12,316 nt of DNA from an uncultured Erysipelotrichaceae bacterium (GCA_902783915.1 CACZSX010000082.1:1-12316); one strand, 5' to 3'; counted from the stretch's first letter, positions 6,494 through 12,316 are shown. Numbers and translations are program-made. Notes: generated from the sequence alone by a model not told the origin.

Positions 6494-7217
6494 TATCATT
6501 CACCTCAACAATATATTTCCAATACTTTTTAGGCATAAAATTCATTCTACACTTATCATTTTTTCTCTCTTTAATTCCTATAGTATTATAAAAAGCCTTC
6601 CACATATCTTCATAACAATCTTTCTTTTTTAAAATACTAATATCAATATTATTCCCATCAAGTATATAAAAATTATTTTTATCATAAATACTTATTACAT
6701 TTCTCTTATTATCTTTAATTATCCAATATTCATTTTTAAGTCTTGATTTAAAATGATTTGATAGTATTAATATAATATTATTTTCAGGTTCTATTTCACT
6801 ATAAAGGACACAGTTATTAAGTTCACTAAATCTTACAAATCCTTTAAATTTGTGTGCTTCATGTTTAACATATCTACTTATTTTTAAGCATTTACTAACA
6901 CAATCTATATTTCTCATATACTTTATTTTATCTTTATATTTTAAACTATTTAATAAAAACTTATATATTAGTAATTCTTTATCATTAACGTTAGATAAAA
7001 ATACATAATAAATTATTGTAAAAGAATCTATACCTATTTTATTAATCATTCTATCGCATAAACCATTATCTTCTTCTATAAATGGATAATATGTTTCTTC
7101 TAATAATGTTTTTAAATAAAACTCATTTTTTATATTTTCAGGTTGTATTTTATTTTTCAATAAATAATTTATTAAATTTAAAAGATCAATAAAACTTTCT
7201 TTGTATAAATATATCAA
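6474..7217 (-). CDS. TIGR03915-type probable DNA metabolism protein (DUF4130), TTG start
   Basis: A 247-residue partner protein of the radical SAM/HhH protein encoded just upstream. The diagnostic part is the C-terminal half: VKHEAHKFKGFVRFSEL (about 115-131), SEIEPENNIILILSNHF, EYWIIKDNKRN, and near the end EDMWKAFYNTIGIKERKND then MNFMPKKYWKYI. This pattern is also known from the C-terminal part of some uracil-DNA glycosylase fusions. Its molecular activity is not established; a role in DNA modification or repair is inferred from linkage and fusion. The N-terminal half is Lys/Asn/Ile-rich and poorly conserved. The start codon is TTG (7215-7217), overlapping the TGA stop of the upstream gene (TTGA, 4 bp). 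The first Met lies far inside, so the TTG start with coupled translation is preferred. Confidence 0.9.
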   Translation of the reverse strand: MIYLYKESFIDLLNLINYLLKNKIQPENIKNEFYLKTLLEETYYPFIEEDNGLCDRMINKIGIDSFTIIYYVFLSNVNDKELLIYKFLLNSLKYKDKIKYMRNIDCVSKCLKISRYVKHEAHKFKGFVRFSELNNCVLYSEIEPENNIILILSNHFKSRLKNEYWIIKDNKRNVISIYDKNNFYILDGNNIDISILKKKDCYEDMWKAFYNTIGIKERKNDKCRMNFMPKKYWKYIVEVNDNEKSDM

Positions 7218-8419
7218 AATAAACTCATCTGCTTTCCAATAAAATCATTATTATTTTTATCTTCTAGCATCAAATTATACTCAATAAAATCCCTTTTAAA
7301 ATTATTATTATCTATAAAATATTTACCATTACAAGTTATAAAATACTTAGCTCTTTTTAATACAACACCAATCTTTTTTAAATCTTTAAAATCCACAGAA
7401 AAATATTTTCTACTACTAATTATTCTTTTAGCACTTGTAACACCTATACCCGGTATCTTTAATAAATCTATATATGAACACTTATTTATTTCTTTTGGAA
7501 ATTCATCCAGATGCCTCAGTGCCCAATCACACTTTGGATCTATTAATAAATTAAAGTTTGGATTATTTTTATCTAAAATATCGCTCACTTTAAAATTATA
7601 ATATCTAAGTAACCAATCTGCTTGATATAGCCTATTTTCTCTTACTAATGGGGGTGTATTTATAGTAGGTAACAATTTATCTTTATTAACAGGAATGTAT
7701 GCAGAATAAAATACTCTTTTTAATTTGTATTTATTATACATATCTTTACTTCTATTCATTATGTCTAAATCACTTTCATTAGTAGCGCCTATAATCATTT
7801 GAGTACTTTGACCGGCAGGCACAAATTTACTACTTTTATTATCATTTACATAGGACATTATTTCACTAATTTTATTACTAGACTTATTAGGTGCGAGCAA
7901 CTTTAAACCATTATCTGTTGGAAGTTCTATATTAGCACTTAATCTATCAACTAATTTGCCCAACTTATTTAATAAAACTTTACTAGTTCCCGGTATAGCT
8001 TTCGCATGTATATATCCTCCAAAATGATATTTGTTTCTAAGTAAAGATATCGTCTCTATTATTAAATTCATAGTATAATCAGGACTTTTAATTATACCTG
8101 AACTTAAAAATAAACCTTCTATATAATTTCTTTTATAAAAATTTATAGTAATCGAACATATTTCTTCAGGGGCAAATATTGCTCTTTTAATATTATTACT
8201 TCTTCTATTTAAGCAGTATTTGCAATCAAATATACAACAATTAGTTAAAAGAATTTTAAGTAGGGATATACATCTACCATCAGACGCAAAAGAATGACAT
8301 ATTCCACAATATGAAGTGTTTCCAATATTGCCTGATTTTCTTTTACTACCACTTGATGAACATGATGCATCATATTTTGCACTATCAGCAAGTATTACTA
8401 ATTTCTCTTTTAAATCCAT
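7214..8419 (-). CDS. Putative DNA modification/repair radical SAM protein (TIGR03916 type) with HhH
   Basis: A 401-residue radical SAM enzyme. The [4Fe-4S]/SAM motif CIFDCKYC (C62, C66, C69) follows a Cys-rich N-terminal segment (C20, C38, C41, C50) typical of this family. Later come FVPAGQSTQMIIGAT (199-212), a SAM-pocket-like segment, and YSAYIPV (238-244). A helix-hairpin-helix (LLKIPGIGVTSAKRIISSR, 319-337) suggests DNA contact. The last five residues are QMSLF, which fits a sliding-clamp-binding motif. The reaction is unknown. The start at 8417-8419 is chosen because GGTGAT lies just upstream and MDLKEKLVILADSAKYD matches the family's usual beginning; the longer frame to 8464 runs through the promoter. 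It is the first gene of the operon and overlaps the next by 4 bp. Confidence 0.95.
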   Translation of the reverse strand: MDLKEKLVILADSAKYDASCSSSGSKRKSGNIGNTSYCGICHSFASDGRCISLLKILLTNCCIFDCKYCLNRRSNNIKRAIFAPEEICSITINFYKRNYIEGLFLSSGIIKSPDYTMNLIIETISLLRNKYHFGGYIHAKAIPGTSKVLLNKLGKLVDRLSANIELPTDNGLKLLAPNKSSNKISEIMSYVNDNKSSKFVPAGQSTQMIIGATNESDLDIMNRSKDMYNKYKLKRVFYSAYIPVNKDKLLPTINTPPLVRENRLYQADWLLRYYNFKVSDILDKNNPNFNLLIDPKCDWALRHLDEFPKEINKCSYIDLLKIPGIGVTSAKRIISSRKYFSVDFKDLKKIGVVLKRAKYFITCNGKYFIDNNNFKRDFIEYNLMLEDKNNNDFIGKQMSLF

Positions 8420-8435
8420 ATGTATCACCAATATA

Positions 8436-8464
8436 ATTATATAATAATTTTTACATATATGCAA
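8436..8464 (-). promoter_or_regulatory. Promoter of the radical SAM-chaperonin operon
   Basis: On the minus strand, TTGCAT (8459-8464), a 17-bp spacer and TATAAT (8436-8441), 16 bp before the radical SAM ATG. It is the only clear promoter for the four-gene unit ending at 4670. Confidence 0.7.
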
Positions 8465-8475
8465 ACATTTGTTTG
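8462..8475. promoter_or_regulatory. LexA-box-like dyad CAAACATTTGTTTG at the -35
   Basis: Perfect 6-bp arms CAAACA/TGTTTG around a TT centre, overlapping the -35 box by 3 bp. It differs from the Gram-positive SOS consensus CGAACRNRYGTTYG at two positions (G2 to A, R8 to T). The place and the downstream gene fit SOS control, but an unrelated repressor could bind here. Confidence 0.4.
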
Positions 8476-8484
8476 TATACGTGT

Positions 8485-8511
8485 AAAATAAAAAGTACTT
8501 TTTTGTACTTT
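8485..8511 (-). terminator. Intrinsic terminator of the YgjV-like gene
   Basis: On the minus strand, stem AAAGTAC, six-base A loop, stem GTACTTT, then TTATTTT. It overlaps the stop codon of the membrane protein gene (8510-8512) and separates it from the radical SAM operon promoter. Confidence 0.75.
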
Positions 8512-8998
8512 ATTTTTTTCTTATACCAATAATAACTGAAACAAATAGGAATGACTCTAATATTATTCCAAATAATGATTGAATATATATATGATACGAT
8601 AACCAACATATTTCAACTGGTATACCTATTATTTTATATAATTTATTACTATCTTGCCATATTGATATGGTATATATTAAAGTCGCCATTACAGGTAATA
8701 AACTAAAAATATTTTCATAAGTATACAATGACAATAATATCATTATTACCATTATTAATATTAAAGAATCATTTTTATTTAAATTCTTATTTGCAAATAA
8801 AATATTTCTTAATACAGCAATCATCGACATTGCACATCCTATATATGCTTTTAAAAAGAAAAATCCAAGCGCAGAAAAAGTACATGCAACTATATTTAAT
8901 ACTAATATCAATTTTTTGCTTTTTTTAACTTGATATGTATTGATTAAAAATATATAACTTATTACTACAAATATTTGCGATAATATATAAGTATTCAT
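8510..8998 (-). CDS. YgjV-like multi-pass inner membrane protein
   Basis: A 162-residue, very hydrophobic protein with about six to seven predicted membrane segments (near residues 4-19, 30-49, 52-66, 77-91, 94-112 and 136-158), without a cleavable signal. The order FLINTYQVKKSKKLILVLNIVACTFSALGFFFLKAYIGCAM (positive patch between helices 1 and 2, then a Gly-rich third segment with AVLRNILF) fits the YgjV family of small membrane proteins. So does a Trp-containing fifth-sixth loop (WQDSNK, EICWLSYHIY). The biochemical role of that family is not known to me. The start at 8996-8998 is set by GAGGTGA five bases upstream; the longer frame to 9052 would run through the leader terminator. A structured 230-nt leader precedes it, so expression is probably controlled by RNA. 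Confidence 0.75.
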   Translation of the reverse strand: MNTYILSQIFVVISYIFLINTYQVKKSKKLILVLNIVACTFSALGFFFLKAYIGCAMSMIAVLRNILFANKNLNKNDSLILIMVIMILLSLYTYENIFSLLPVMATLIYTISIWQDSNKLYKIIGIPVEICWLSYHIYIQSLFGIILESFLFVSVIIGIRKK

Positions 8999-9009
8999 AC
9001 TCACCTCAC

Positions 9010-9038
9010 AAAAAAATAACGTTGACTGGACGTTATTT
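9010..9038 (-). terminator. Leader terminator just before the YgjV-like ribosome binding site
   Basis: On the minus strand, a 9-bp stem AAATAACGT / ACGTTATTT around a 7-nt loop, running into seven T. The GAGG ribosome binding site (9004-9007) follows 2 nt later. A strong terminator here means the downstream gene is expressed only by readthrough or antitermination. Confidence 0.8.
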
Positions 9039-9240
9039 CTAGTTTGAATCAACTCTAGTTTTAGTCGAACTAGGAATCGCTTATTACAGAGTTTTCTTTC
9101 TCTATATGATCATATACTTAATAGAAATAAGACCACTAATGGCATTCCCGGCATTCTCATACTTTTGATATGATAAGAAATAATTTCACAAGCAACTCTT
9201 ACATTACTACAATCATTATTAATCGCCATATCTATTAAGT
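9010..9240 (-). ncRNA. Structured leader RNA (candidate riboswitch/attenuator or sRNA) upstream of the YgjV-like gene
   Basis: This is the only gene-free stretch near 300 bp (8999-9292). The expected transcript starts near 9240, exactly at a 10-bp stem: ACTTAATAGA (9231-9240) with TCTATTAAGT (9116-9125). Inside lies a second long-range stem, GATTAATAATG (9214-9224) with CATTAGTGGTC (9131-9141), with one mismatch and two G-U pairs. Then come a 14-bp palindrome (9103-9116), a CTAGTT/AACTAG hairpin near 9055-9073, and a terminator directly before the ribosome binding site. TTATTTCTA (9122-9130) can instead pair with TAGAAATAA (9033-9041), which would break both the outer stem and the terminator. 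A 39-codon ATG frame (9110-9229) without a ribosome binding site lies inside. No known riboswitch, T-box, 6S, SRP or tmRNA signature was found. Confidence 0.55.
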
Positions 9241-9246
9241 GACTAA

Positions 9247-9275
9247 ATTATACCACATTCTTTTTATAAATGCAA
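9247..9275 (-). promoter_or_regulatory. Extended -10 promoter of the leader RNA
   Basis: On the minus strand, TTGCAT (9270-9275), a 17-bp spacer and TGG-TATAAT (-10 at 9247-9252), so there is an extended TGn element. This is among the best promoters in the window. The predicted start is about 9240. Confidence 0.75.
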
Positions 9276-9292
9276 TAGTTTTTTTAAATTTT

Positions 9293-10024
9293 TTATTTGT
9301 TGTCACTTGTCATTCTTTTTTTAAATAAAATTACAGATATTATAAGTACTAAAAAAGTATATAAAACATATATAATTATATTCCTTGTTTCAATTATTTG
9401 CATATTATTATTTAGTGTCCCTTTTATTATATTTAAACAACTTTCAAATGGTAATATTTCACATACTTTAGAAAACATCTTACCAACTAAATCCTTAGAA
9501 AAATACATTCCGCTTGTAAAACATACTAATTGAACTATTATACTACCCACACCACCAGATGCTTTTTCACTTACCAAACTTCCAATTAATATACCAAGTG
9601 TAATAAATAATACAGAAACTAATATTGATATAAGAATTGTATATATTATGTTTATAGTAAAAGTTAAACCTAGTAAAATAGCAACTATAAAGAATAATAT
9701 ATCTTGAATAATAATAATTGGTATTAATGATAATATGTATCCCAATATATAATCACTAGATTTCATAGGCGAAGTTCCAAGCCTAATTAATAAAGATGAC
9801 CCTCTATCTTTTGCAACTAATGTAGCCGTAAATAACGTTATAAAAGAAAATCCAAATATAATTATTCCAGGCGTAAAATTTTCTAATTTATATGCATCAT
9901 CCGGAACTTTTATTTGTTGAAATATAAATAACAAGAATACCGGTAATATTATTTCAAACACTAAACTTAGCGGATCCCTAATTAATTCTTTAAAATTTCT
10001 TTTAGCAAAATTTAACATTCTCAT
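9293..10024 (-). CDS. ABC-2 type transporter permease
   Basis: A 243-residue ABC-2 family membrane subunit. A cytoplasmic N-terminal segment (LNFAKRNFKELIRDP) precedes the first helix (about 20-37). Further helices lie near 50-70, 93-121, 125-150, 160-178 and 214-234. The short motif around VAKDRGSSLLIRLGTSPMKSSDYILG (71-96) after helix 2 is typical of ABC-2 exporters. With the ATPase it forms a likely exporter, as a dimer of each. The substrate (drug, lipid or peptide) cannot be read. The ATG overlaps the ATPase stop as TAATG, and GGAGGGG within the end of the ATPase gene serves as its ribosome binding site, so the two are translationally coupled. No clear hairpin terminator follows the stop, so some readthrough into the leader RNA promoter region is possible. 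Confidence 0.92.
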   Translation of the reverse strand: MRMLNFAKRNFKELIRDPLSLVFEIILPVFLLFIFQQIKVPDDAYKLENFTPGIIIFGFSFITLFTATLVAKDRGSSLLIRLGTSPMKSSDYILGYILSLIPIIIIQDILFFIVAILLGLTFTINIIYTILISILVSVLFITLGILIGSLVSEKASGGVGSIIVQLVCFTSGMYFSKDLVGKMFSKVCEILPFESCLNIIKGTLNNNMQIIETRNIIIYVLYTFLVLIISVILFKKRMTSDNK

Positions 10025-10746
10025 TACAAGTCCCCTCCGGTTGCAATTTTCACAAAAGCATCTTCAAAATTTTTTGATTTTACCTTTTTAATCAATTCCT
10101 TTGATGTCCCAACATCTATTAATTTGCCATTTGACATAATTCCAATTCTATCAGATAAGCTTTCTGCTTCTTCCATATAATGAGTAGTTAAAATAATAGT
10201 TATTTTACCCTTTAATCCTTTTATTACTTTCCATAATTCTTTTCTTGCAATAACATCTAACCCTAAAGTTGGTTCATCTAAAAACAATATTTTCGGATCA
10301 TTAATCAAACTTATTGCAATAGATACTTTTCTTTGCCAACCTCCAGACAAAGTTTTTGCTTTTTTATTTAATACTTCATCTAGTTTAAATGTTTTTATTA
10401 ATCCATTAATTTTATCATCCTTATTTTTTATTTGATATACACCAGCCATAAATTCTAAGTTTTCTTTGACAGTTAAATTAGGTGCAATAGCAGTTTCTTG
10501 TGGTGATACATTTAATATTTCTTTAATTTTAAGTGTATCTTTTTTTATATCCATACTTTCTATAATAATATCGCCACTAGTTGGCAATATTAAACCAGAT
10601 AGCATTTTAATAGTAGTAGTTTTCCCCGCACCATTTACACCCAGTAATGCGAATAACTCACCTTCTTTTATTTTTAAAGAAATATTATTTACTGCTACTT
10701 TATCTTTAAATTTTTTAGTTAAATCTCTAATTTCAATTGAATACAT
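10024..10746 (-). CDS. ABC transporter ATP-binding protein
   Basis: A 240-residue nucleotide-binding subunit of the DrrA/CcmA-like exporter class. All key motifs are present: Walker A GVNGAGKT (36-43), Q-loop Gln83 in NVSPQET, signature LSGGW (133-137) with WQRKVSIAISL, Walker B ILFLDEP (153-159), D-loop LGLD (161-164) and the switch His189 in ILTTHYMEEAE. It powers export through the permease encoded next. Length is short for the class, without the C-terminal extension of about 60-70 residues seen in many DrrA proteins. The ATG lies 1 bp after the AbrB stop and has no good ribosome binding site of its own, so translation probably depends on ribosomes finishing the AbrB gene. Confidence 0.97.
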   Translation of the reverse strand: MYSIEIRDLTKKFKDKVAVNNISLKIKEGELFALLGVNGAGKTTTIKMLSGLILPTSGDIIIESMDIKKDTLKIKEILNVSPQETAIAPNLTVKENLEFMAGVYQIKNKDDKINGLIKTFKLDEVLNKKAKTLSGGWQRKVSIAISLINDPKILFLDEPTLGLDVIARKELWKVIKGLKGKITIILTTHYMEEAESLSDRIGIMSNGKLIDVGTSKELIKKVKSKNFEDAFVKIATGGDL

Positions 10747-10747
10747 A

Positions 10748-10942
10748 TTACTTATTAGGCATTATCTTATCTATAGTATCTTCTAATACTTCAGACTTAA
10801 CAATAGCCATTCCTTTCTTCATATCACATAATACTATAACTGAATCTCCTGGTTTAATATCAAACATATCTCTAGCTTCCTTAGGTATTACTATTTGGCC
10901 TTTTTCTCCTACTTTAGCAATACCCGCAAATTTATCCCTCAT
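10748..10942 (-). CDS. AbrB/SpoVT-family DNA-binding regulator
   Basis: A 64-residue swapped-hairpin AbrB-type protein. The domain runs from about residue 5 to 50 and shows the family pattern VGEKGQIVIPKEARDMFDIKPGDSV, with the RGQ-equivalent written EKGQ and the IPKEAR helix start. A short acidic C-terminal helix follows (EVLEDTIDKIMP). It binds DNA as a dimer or tetramer. The ATG has an ideal AGGAGG ribosome binding site (spacing 4). It is first in the AbrB-ATPase-permease operon, a gene order known in many Bacillota. A perfect palindrome covers its promoter, so autorepression of the transporter operon is the natural reading, although it is inferred. An antitoxin role is unlikely because the partner downstream is an ABC ATPase, not a toxin. 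Confidence 0.95.
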   Translation of the reverse strand: MRDKFAGIAKVGEKGQIVIPKEARDMFDIKPGDSVIVLCDMKKGMAIVKSEVLEDTIDKIMPNK

Positions 10943-10980
10943 AAAACCTCCTAGTATAACAAATCATACTTTTCATACTT

Positions 10981-11006
10981 ATTATAATACTAATTAGTAT
11001 TATAAT
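10981..11006. promoter_or_regulatory. 26-bp perfect palindrome over the AbrB operon promoter, candidate operator
   Basis: Arms ATTATAATACTAA (10981-10993) and TTAGTATTATAAT (10994-11006), fully symmetric. It covers the -10, the whole spacer and half of the -35 of the minus-strand promoter. Both arms contain TATAAT, so it also holds a -10-like box facing the other way. Confidence 0.65.
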
Positions 11007-11009
11007 CAA
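10981..11009 (-). promoter_or_regulatory. Promoter of the AbrB-ABC transporter operon
   Basis: On the minus strand, TTGATT (11004-11009), a 17-bp spacer and TATAAT (10981-10986), about 40 bp upstream of the AbrB ATG. The leader holds a tandem 8-nt repeat, TCATACTT on the + strand at 10964-10971 and 10973-10980. Confidence 0.65.
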
Positions 11010-11010
11010 T

Positions 11011-11038
11011 AAAAAAATAGAACCAATAGTTCTATTTT
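11011..11038 (-). terminator. Intrinsic terminator of the NUDIX-GNAT unit
   Basis: A 10-bp stem AAAATAGAAC (11014-11023) / GTTCTATTTT (11029-11038) around a 5-nt loop. It runs into T residues on the minus strand and overlaps the GNAT stop codon (11032-11034). Confidence 0.85.
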
Positions 11039-11775
11039 AATAATTTCTCAAAAGCATTAGCATTTAGTATTGTATTAGAAATAAATTTCCCTTTATAAAA
11101 GTTAGCCCAATTATTAATAATACATGGTGCATTCTTAGCTTTTTCTAATGAATCTATCTTTATAAAATTTAATTTTATATTCTTAGATTTAGCATAATCG
11201 CTTAATTCTTTAACTTCATATTCAACATATGGGCATTCATTAGAATAGTAAATAGTAAAATCCTTATTATCTATTTTCATAATTCTAGCACTATCACTAA
11301 ATTTTGGAGTCTCATTATTATCAAATTGCAATGCCATTAATTCATAATCATTTATTGTATCTACTACTTTAAAACCAAAATGTTCAAAGAATTTCTTATC
11401 ACCAATAAATGGTTTTTTCTTTTGAGATACTAATGTACATATACCACTCATTTTCTTATTTTTTGCATCATCAATAGCATATTCTAGTAATTCCTTACCA
11501 ATACCTTTTCCCTTAAAACTTCCTGCAACCCATAAGCAATAAATATATTCATAATTCTTACCATTAATAGGTACCCATGCAGTTTCTATTGGTTCATATT
11601 CAATAAATATCTTACCTCTAGCATTTAATTTCCTAAACACATGCCCAGCTCTTAATTTGCTCTTAATCCATTCCTTTTTCTTATCTGCACCTTCTTGATG
11701 TTTCGGATCACCTATTGCACAACATATATGTTCATCATCAATATTATTTAAATCTAAATTAATATATTCATTCAT
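11032..11775 (-). CDS. GNAT acetyltransferase with C-terminal YoaP-like domain
   Basis: A 247-residue two-domain protein. The N-terminal GNAT domain (about 1-150) has the acetyl-CoA loop FKGKGIGKELLEYA (87-100) after the beta-4 strand YIYCLWVAG, and the late KKFFEHFGFKVVDT motif (127-140). The C-terminal part (about 172-247) fits the YoaP-like domain: FTIYYSNECPYVEYEVKEL with C181-P182 in a thioredoxin-like position, then a second Cys in NAPCIINNWANFYKGKFIS (C218). Only one Cys is in the first motif, so this is not a CxxC disulfide enzyme. The acceptor substrate is unknown. The start lies 3 bp after the NUDIX stop, and GGAGAAG inside the last NUDIX codons is its ribosome binding site, so the two are coupled. 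This domain pair is known in Bacillota. Confidence 0.92.
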   Translation of the reverse strand: MNEYINLDLNNIDDEHICCAIGDPKHQEGADKKKEWIKSKLRAGHVFRKLNARGKIFIEYEPIETAWVPINGKNYEYIYCLWVAGSFKGKGIGKELLEYAIDDAKNKKMSGICTLVSQKKKPFIGDKKFFEHFGFKVVDTINDYELMALQFDNNETPKFSDSARIMKIDNKDFTIYYSNECPYVEYEVKELSDYAKSKNIKLNFIKIDSLEKAKNAPCIINNWANFYKGKFISNTILNANAFEKLLK

Positions 11776-11778
11776 AAT

Positions 11779-12270
11779 TTAACTTCTCCTTTTTAATAAT
11801 TCTTTAAACATAATTCCATGTGATTTTAACATTTTATTATTATTTATCAAATCATTTATTTCATCAATAGTCATATACTTTACATATTCAACCTCTTCTT
11901 TTTGCAAAACAATATCATCAATATTGATGTTCTTTTTAACATAAAATAAAAATCTTAAGGGTTTATCATATAACAAAAAGCCATAATCTTCTATTTTATC
12001 ATTATCAATGTTAATTCCCAATTCTTCTTTTACTTCTCTTTTTATAGAAATTAAAGGTGTTTCCCCACTATCAATATGACCGCCAGTTGAAGAAAATTCT
12101 CCACCTTTTTCCTTAGATGTTTTTTGAATTAAAAATTTACCATCATCATTTTCAATAAAAATTACAGCAACGGCAATATGCTCATTTTCATTTAATATTA
12201 CATTTTTTCCTCTAACAATTGTTCTTCCTGTAGTTTTACCATCATTATCATAAATATCCAATAATTCCAT
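11779..12270 (-). CDS. NUDIX hydrolase
   Basis: A 163-residue hydrolase of nucleoside-diphosphate-linked or similar substrates. The Nudix box is complete: GHIDSGE (64-70), seven residues, then REVKEELGI (78-86), matching GX5EX7REUXEEXGU with the metal-binding E79, E82 and E83. The N-terminal region (MELLDIYDNDGKTTGRTIVRG) with a later EHIAVAV resembles the IPP-isomerase-like branch, in which the same leader sequence occurs in many uncharacterised hydrolases. The extra isomerase motifs are absent, so isomerase activity is not supported. The ATG is preceded by GAGGA. It is the first gene of the two-gene unit with the GNAT-YoaP protein. A metabolite clean-up role is only a guess. Confidence 0.95.
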   Translation of the reverse strand: MELLDIYDNDGKTTGRTIVRGKNVILNENEHIAVAVIFIENDDGKFLIQKTSKEKGGEFSSTGGHIDSGETPLISIKREVKEELGINIDNDKIEDYGFLLYDKPLRFLFYVKKNINIDDIVLQKEEVEYVKYMTIDEINDLINNNKMLKSHGIMFKELLKRRS

Positions 12271-12292
12271 AGTATAATCCTCTTCTATTAAA

Positions 12293-12298
12293 ATTATA
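12293..12298 (-). promoter_or_regulatory. -10 box upstream of the NUDIX gene (-35 at or beyond the window edge)
   Basis: TATAAT on the minus strand, 22 bp upstream of the ATG. A 17-bp spacer would put the -35 at 12316 and beyond, so only half of the promoter can be seen. Confidence 0.4.
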
Positions 12299-12302
12299 AC
12301 AC

Positions 12303-12316
12303 AAAAAAAGAACTAT
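12303..12316 (-). terminator. Probable 3' arm and T tract of an upstream gene's terminator, cut by the window edge
   Basis: On the minus strand the window begins with ATAGTTC and then seven T. This looks like the right arm and T tract of an intrinsic terminator whose left arm lies outside the window. Confidence 0.3.

Noticed and set aside
8420..8464. Longer start for the radical SAM protein
   Set aside because: It would use a TTG located in the -35 box and include the promoter as coding sequence.
8999..9052. Longer start for the YgjV-like protein
   Set aside because: The added 18 codons cover the terminator hairpin and the ribosome binding site GAGGTGA; the ATG at 8998 is clearly better.
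9010..9240. T-box, tracrRNA, tmRNA, 6S or SRP RNA
   Set aside because: There is no GGTGG-type T-box sequence, no CRISPR repeats or cas genes, no tRNA-like end and no SRP domain IV loop; the fold described does not fit these classes.
1..12316. Mycoplasma/Spiroplasma origin with TGA as Trp
   Set aside because: TGA ends the SDR and radical SAM genes at the right places and Trp is encoded by TGG, so the standard code is used despite the low GC content.

Overview
The window looks like a piece of a very AT-rich, low-GC Gram-positive (Bacillota) chromosome, probably from an anaerobe. It carries an LtaS-type sulfatase, strong AGGAGG- and AGGTGA-type ribosome binding sites, sigma-A-like promoters, rubrerythrin and an AbrB-type regulator. 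TGA ends several genes and Trp is encoded by TGG, so the code is standard rather than mycoplasmal. No phage, transposon, CRISPR, rRNA or tRNA gene is visible. An uncultured gut Bacilli/Clostridia lineage is a reasonable inference but is not proven here.

Left part (1-4470). The 3' end of an LtaS-like sulfatase (+) meets a stand-alone DHH-DHHA1 phosphoesterase (-) tail to tail. Their last codons overlap inside one perfect palindromic terminator, so both proteins end in NELTN. Next, from one promoter at 4453-4481, comes a minus-strand unit: a short-chain dehydrogenase, a PLP enzyme of the methionine gamma-lyase/'aluminium resistance' type, and rubrerythrin, closed by a GCAA-loop terminator.

Middle (4471-8480). 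A 40-residue Lys-rich protein (+), missed by ordinary length cut-offs, is divergent from the SDR unit. It converges on a four-gene minus-strand operon that reads radical SAM DNA-repair-type protein (TIGR03916 type), its partner (TIGR03915 type, TTG start), a divergent GroEL-like chaperonin without a GGM tail, and an ArsR-like winged-helix protein. The first two are a known pair of suspected DNA-modification or repair proteins. The radical SAM protein ends in QMSLF, which resembles a sliding-clamp-binding motif, and its promoter carries a LexA-box-like dyad. The chaperonin and regulator in the same unit are the unusual part of the window.

Right part (8480-12316). A YgjV-like membrane protein is preceded by a 230-nt leader with a strong extended -10 promoter, long-range stems, and a terminator abutting the ribosome binding site. 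This is a candidate riboswitch, attenuator or small RNA that I could not assign to a known class. Upstream are an AbrB-ABC ATPase-ABC permease operon with a 26-bp palindromic operator over its promoter, then a NUDIX hydrolase and a GNAT-YoaP fusion that form their own two-gene unit.
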